From CAVOBC01 sp963693635 (GTDB lineage Bacteria; Pseudomonadota; Gammaproteobacteria; Pseudomonadales; Azotimanducaceae): a DNA stretch of 9,122 nt. The notes below the pieces were generated by a model, which worked only from the letters and a program-made list of their open reading frames with translations, was not told the origin of the DNA and did no database searches. Every line of letters begins with the position of its first letter. The stretch's first letter is position 1. The position numbers and the translations under genes were made by a program. The stretch lies in assembly GCA_963693635.1 (NCBI GenBank), contig CAVOBC010000180.1, positions 1 to 9,122 of the forward strand, written 5' to 3'. Shown here one piece after another: positions 6,035-9,122 of this stretch.

Positions 6035-7036
6035 TTAGCGTTGTCCAAAGAAGGCCGCGCGCACGGCGCTTGTGAGCGTCTGATCGGCCGGAGCGAGGGC
6101 CCGCCGCAACCACCACTCATCGCCTTTCGGCGGCTTCCCGAGCAGCGTGCGCATCCAATAGTTCCAGGCCGCAAGCCATAGGACCCGAAGCCTGGCCGCG
6201 TCGGCCATCCTTTCGATTTCATCGCCCGTCAGATCGACGTGAGTTCGGTACGCATCAGCCAGTATTTGCATCTTCACCGGGTCCCACATGCCGCGGCTTC
6301 TGCACAAACCCATGACCTGAAGCAGACAGGTAATCCTCGGTCCAATCCCGCACCCCGTCCAATCAATCAGCACCACCCGTTTGTCGTCGGTGGCCACGAG
6401 ATTGACCGGCGCCGGGTCCGGGTGCACGAAAGACCGCGGCAGATCACCACAATCATCAGATCGCTCGCAAGCTGTCGAAGGCCTCCCGGTTCTTGCCCGG
6501 CAACTTCGGTTCAATGCCGCCGAGAATCGCGTGCGCCAGGCGTATGTCCTCGCCGGGCAATCCTTCGAAACCCGGCATGTGGTGTAGAGAGCCACCATCC
6601 CGCTTCGGCAAGTCGTCCAGGCTGAGCGAGTGGAGACACCCAAGCGTGTCGCCGACATCTTTGAGCACCCATCGTGCACGGCCCGGCGACTTGTCGACAA
6701 CAAACTCCGTCACAAGTACGGGCTGATCATCGAGCATGGAGACCGGGTTTGCGGCCGCAAGCCGTTCCGCATTCATATTCTGCGCAGCGAGCTGACATAG
6801 CGCAGCGCAGCGGCGTCGCCCTCCACCCGATCTCTCGTGCGCTCCGGAATGAAGACGCGCGCGACCCACGCCGGACCCTCATCCCGATCAATTCTAAAAA
6901 CGCCTGCGTCAAGCTTCAGCATTCCCGCAATATCAATACCGTGCGTGATACGCAGGTGATCGCTCAGGTCCTGTTCGCCCCGGTCACCGTAAGCAAGTTT
7001 CAGGAATCGCCTCAGCTCAGTCATTCGTTCGTTCAT
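6035..7036 (-). pseudogene. APH-fold phosphotransferase, broken by two frameshifts
   Basis: Three overlapping reading frames together spell one kinase of the aminoglycoside phosphotransferase / choline kinase fold, about 330 residues long, a normal size. The N-terminal part (7036 to about 6797) ends in RDRVEGDAAALRY. A second frame resumes with LAAQNMNAERLAA and holds the hinge-like VLVTEFV. Near 6450-6465 the reading returns to the first frame with DLPRSFVHPDPAPVNLV. This contains the catalytic loop HxDxxxxN (His near 6423, Asp near 6417, Asn near 6402), followed by LIDW in the place of the metal-binding DFG-like motif. The first slip is within 6792-6796, and the two slips cancel. All catalytic residues survive, so decay is recent or the slips are sequencing errors. 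Family members phosphorylate hydroxyls on antibiotics, sugars or amino alcohols; the substrate here is unknown. The start at 7036 is uncertain; an ATG at 7024 (MTELRR) is an alternative. Confidence 0.8.
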
Positions 7037-7054
7037 CCGATCGTTCGTTCATCC
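7025..7054. repeat. 16-bp-period direct repeat at the start of the broken kinase gene
   Basis: TCGTTCGTTCATCC occurs at 7025-7038 and again at 7041-7054, so the period is 16 bp. Each copy carries an ATG (minus strand) followed by AACGAACG. Because 16 is not a multiple of three, the outer ATG (7052) is out of frame and soon meets a stop. The duplication may have displaced the original start from its ribosome binding site (GGGAGG near 7066-7071). Confidence 0.6.
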
Positions 7055-7311
7055 CGATTAGGGAGCCTCCCGACTCTACGCTCGATCTTTTGAGGTTCAG
7101 TGTTCAGAATCGCGATCTTAGTCCGCTCAAGACAACCAAACGACTTAACTATGTCGCATTGTGGTCGATGCTATTGGCGGTCGCGAAACGAACGTCAGAT
7201 CCGTGTATCGGTCCAGACTGGTACTCTTCAGAGTCTTTCATGGAACTAAAGCAATATGCTGCTGTGAGTTTCCTGCGCAACAGCGCGGTAATCCGGCACC
7301 GTGAAATGCTG
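7055..7311. other. Intergenic region upstream of the broken kinase gene
   Basis: No gene, strong hairpin with T-tract or repeat was found between the direct repeat and the end of the MFS gene. On the minus strand GGGAGG-CTCCC near 7061-7071 could form a tiny stem or act as a ribosome binding site. No clear terminator follows the MFS stop codon. Confidence 0.4.
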
Positions 7312-8490
7312 CTAGCCACTGGTTTTCCCGTCCTCCGGCTTCGCGACGTAGAGCATGACGAGGATCGCAGCCAGCCACATGATCACGCCGTTGGTATAGA
7401 AAACGAGGTCCTTACCAAGCACGTCGTAAATCAGACCGCCGACGAGCGGACCGATCGTCGCACCAACGCCGGCAGCGAGTTCCACGACACCGTAGCTACG
7501 GCCAGTCGTCTCTGCCGTACTCATGTCGGCGACCCAGGCGTTGCGGGCAATGTCTGCCATGATGATACCGACGGCCGAGATTGTGAAGCCGAGTGCAATG
7601 GCGGCCAGTCCCGGCATATGGGGCAGCGCCAGGTAGAGGGTTCCCGTGAGCAACCATCCGCTCGCCATCGAACGGGATCGTCCGAGTCGCTGTGCCAATG
7701 CGCCAAGTCGTGACGGCAGCACCGCGTACACGATACCGACGGGAAGAAAGGCAAAAGCGAGCACGCGCAGTTCGACCCCGAACCGATCCTGAAGATAGAT
7801 CAGATACAGGGGCTGAATGAGCGAGGTTGCAAACGCAGCGATGAAGATCACCAGCAGCAAGCGTTCCTGTTGGGGCGGCACCTCGAAGCGCCAGGTGAAG
7901 CGGGCCCGCACCGTTGGCTCGGTGGTTTCCGGCACCGTACGGATCGCGAACGCGACCGCGACTGCTGCGACCAGCGCGAAACTCGAGAAGGTCAACTGCC
8001 ACGCATGCACAGGGACAACCCCGACGAGCGTGAAACCGAGAAACGCACCGGCCATACCCCCACGTCCCTGACTCTCGACGTTGCGACCGAGCGCGGCGGC
8101 CCGCGACTCGGCGGTCGTCAGGTCCGCCGTCATTGTGTCGGTCGTGATCAGCAGCAGGGCGAGCCCCACGCCCTGGACCAGACGACCAAAGTACAGGGAG
8201 GCAAGGTCTTCGCTCAGGGCGAATATGCCGTTCGTTACGATATAGAACGCGAGGGCCGCTACGAAGAACCAGCGTCGCCCGAATCGATCGAGCCCTATCC
8301 CAACCAGAGGCCGCAGAACGAGAAGCGCGGCGGTGAAGATGCTGAACAGGCCGCCGATCTCCAATGCCGAGGCGCCGAGTTCCCGGGCCCTGAGCGGAAG
8401 CGCAAACGACAGAAACACCATGGGAGTCGAAATCAGAAAAAGGCCGCGGCGGATCGCCGCGAGCGCCTTGAGTGTGGTGTCGGGTGTCAT
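7312..8490 (-). CDS. MFS transporter, 12 transmembrane helices
   Basis: This 392-residue inner-membrane protein is a Major Facilitator Superfamily permease, most like drug or metabolite efflux members. Twelve hydrophobic segments can be read. Six come before a charged central loop at about residues 184-210 (rich in Arg, Glu and Pro), and six after it, beginning with LLLVIFIAAFATSLIQPLYL. MFS motif A, GIGLDRFGRRW, lies at residues 64-74 between helices 2 and 3. A shorter related motif (RLGALAQRLGRSRSM) sits between helices 8 and 9. Helix 4 carries the conserved GRLVQGVG. There is no cleaved signal peptide, as normal. The ATG at 8490 follows the stop of the upstream kinase gene by 23 nt, so the two are probably one transcript; the ribosome binding site is weak (GAGAG). 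The substrate is unknown: the kinase neighbour and the APH-like pseudogene hint at export of a small molecule, but that is inference. Confidence 0.9.
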   Translation of the reverse strand: MTPDTTLKALAAIRRGLFLISTPMVFLSFALPLRARELGASALEIGGLFSIFTAALLVLRPLVGIGLDRFGRRWFFVAALAFYIVTNGIFALSEDLASLYFGRLVQGVGLALLLITTDTMTADLTTAESRAAALGRNVESQGRGGMAGAFLGFTLVGVVPVHAWQLTFSSFALVAAVAVAFAIRTVPETTEPTVRARFTWRFEVPPQQERLLLVIFIAAFATSLIQPLYLIYLQDRFGVELRVLAFAFLPVGIVYAVLPSRLGALAQRLGRSRSMASGWLLTGTLYLALPHMPGLAAIALGFTISAVGIIMADIARNAWVADMSTAETTGRSYGVVELAAGVGATIGPLVGGLIYDVLGKDLVFYTNGVIMWLAAILVMLYVAKPEDGKTSG

Positions 8491-8513
8491 CGCTCTCAGA
8501 TTCTTGCAACCAT

Positions 8514-9014
8514 CTAACGGGTTTTCAACAATTCGAGCACCTCATCGGCAATGCTGCTAACGGATCGACCCGAGGTATCGATGAGGGTCTCGTTGGGGTA
8601 AAGCGGACGCCTGCGTATTGCGCCGTCCCACACAATCGCTCTGTCGACGTCCGTCCAACCTGCAGCGCGTGCTTCAATTCGCGCGCGGCGCTCGTCCGCA
8701 TTGAGCACGAGCGTAAAGATACGGACAGATCGCTCTGCAAAGATGCGGCACAGATCGCCGATACGCCGGTCCAGCAGATCTTCAACCATCACGTTTTGAT
8801 AGCCATGCTTAAAGTAGTTGTTGAGTGTGAAGATCAGGTTCTCAAAAGCCATCTCGTGCTCTGATTCACTGGTATTCGACCAGAGCGGGTCCAGATGGGG
8901 ATCGCGAAGATGCCCGAAATCGATCGCGACAGAGCCCAGATCGGCCTTTAGCTGCTCGCTCAACGTCGACTTGCCAGAACCCGGCGCTCCTGCAATCACG
9001 ATCAGTTCAGTCAT
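8514..9014 (-). CDS. Small P-loop kinase (AAA_33 / nucleotide- or antibiotic-kinase-like)
   Basis: This 166-residue protein is a P-loop NTPase of the small-molecule kinase type. The first strand (TELIVIAG) runs into a Walker A motif GAPGSGKST at residues 9-17. A hydrophobic strand NVMVEDLLD is in the place expected for the Walker B-like acidic residue. A lid-like arginine-rich segment follows (NADERRARIEAR), and the C-terminus TLIDTSGRSVSSIADEVLELL is typical of AAA_33-like kinases. Such proteins phosphorylate nucleosides, sugars, shikimate or antibiotics such as chloramphenicol, and the sequence does not let me choose. I preferred the ATG at 9014, because it starts one residue before the first strand. 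A TTG at 9032 would add six residues and has no better ribosome binding site. It is the upstream partner of the MFS gene. Confidence 0.8.
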   Translation of the reverse strand: MTELIVIAGAPGSGKSTLSEQLKADLGSVAIDFGHLRDPHLDPLWSNTSESEHEMAFENLIFTLNNYFKHGYQNVMVEDLLDRRIGDLCRIFAERSVRIFTLVLNADERRARIEARAAGWTDVDRAIVWDGAIRRRPLYPNETLIDTSGRSVSSIADEVLELLKTR

Positions 9015-9122
9015 CTCAACGCGCCCATCCAAGCGATATCGATTGCCATTGACCCGCTACCCGGACACGGGTCCGTCTTCCGGGACCGCAAGATCATAGC
9101 CAAAGTGTCGATTCGCACGTGA
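9015..9122. other. Right-hand flank upstream of the kinase gene
   Basis: About 108 bases with no gene I can support. TATGAT on the minus strand (9098-9093), preceded by TGGC, could be an extended -10 box about 80 nt before the kinase start. No good -35 is seen and the window ends soon after. CGGAC-ACGG-GTCCG (9062-9075) is a small hairpin without a T-tract. Confidence 0.25.

Noticed and set aside
7820..7842. GCGAGGTTGCAAACGC, resembling part of motif copies A and B
   Set aside because: It lies within the MFS coding sequence, matches only the hairpin neighbourhood by a few bases, and lacks the TGACAATT and TTCTTG blocks.
9093..9098. TATGAT as a firm promoter of the kinase-MFS operon
   Set aside because: No -35 element can be found before the window ends; kept only as a weak note in the flank entry.

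Overview
The window is GC-rich proteobacterial chromosomal DNA. A CTGT-N8-ACAG LexA-type SOS box lies in front of topB. That box type fits a gamma- or betaproteobacterium better than an alphaproteobacterium, which typically uses direct-repeat GTTC boxes. No phage, insertion-sequence transposase, CRISPR array, tRNA or rRNA was seen.

Layout, left to right. (1) 10-1674, minus: a D-aminoacylase-type amidohydrolase. (2) 1675-2330: a long gene-poor stretch. Its middle (about 1862-2194) is packed with stable inverted repeats, and it ends in a motif (about 2099-2180) that recurs inverted at 4695-4780. (3) 2331-4496, minus: DNA topoisomerase III (topB), with the LexA box just upstream. (4) 4497-4841: the divergent intergenic region, holding the LexA box, the second motif copy and a 15-bp tandem repeat. 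(5) 4842-5714, plus: a TauD/TfdA-type Fe(II)/2-oxoglutarate dioxygenase carrying a perfect 19-bp inverted repeat inside its coding sequence. (6) 5715-6034: no gene recognised. (7) 6035-7036, minus: an aminoglycoside-phosphotransferase-fold (APH) kinase gene broken by two mutually compensating frameshifts. (8) 7312-8490 and 8514-9014, minus: a probable two-gene operon of a small P-loop kinase followed by a 12-helix MFS transporter.

How the parts may relate. The recurring motif of about 59 aligned columns lies upstream of, and in the same orientation relative to, both the amidohydrolase and the dioxygenase. It keeps a hairpin whose two arms change length together. It may be a shared leader or control element, or two copies of a dispersed repeat that happen to flank topB; the sequence alone does not decide. 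The kinase and MFS gene look co-transcribed, and with the broken APH-like gene they resemble a small-molecule modification and export cluster, but no substrate can be named. The best leads are the paired motif, the hairpin array and the coding-region palindrome. None of them amounts to a demonstrated new system.
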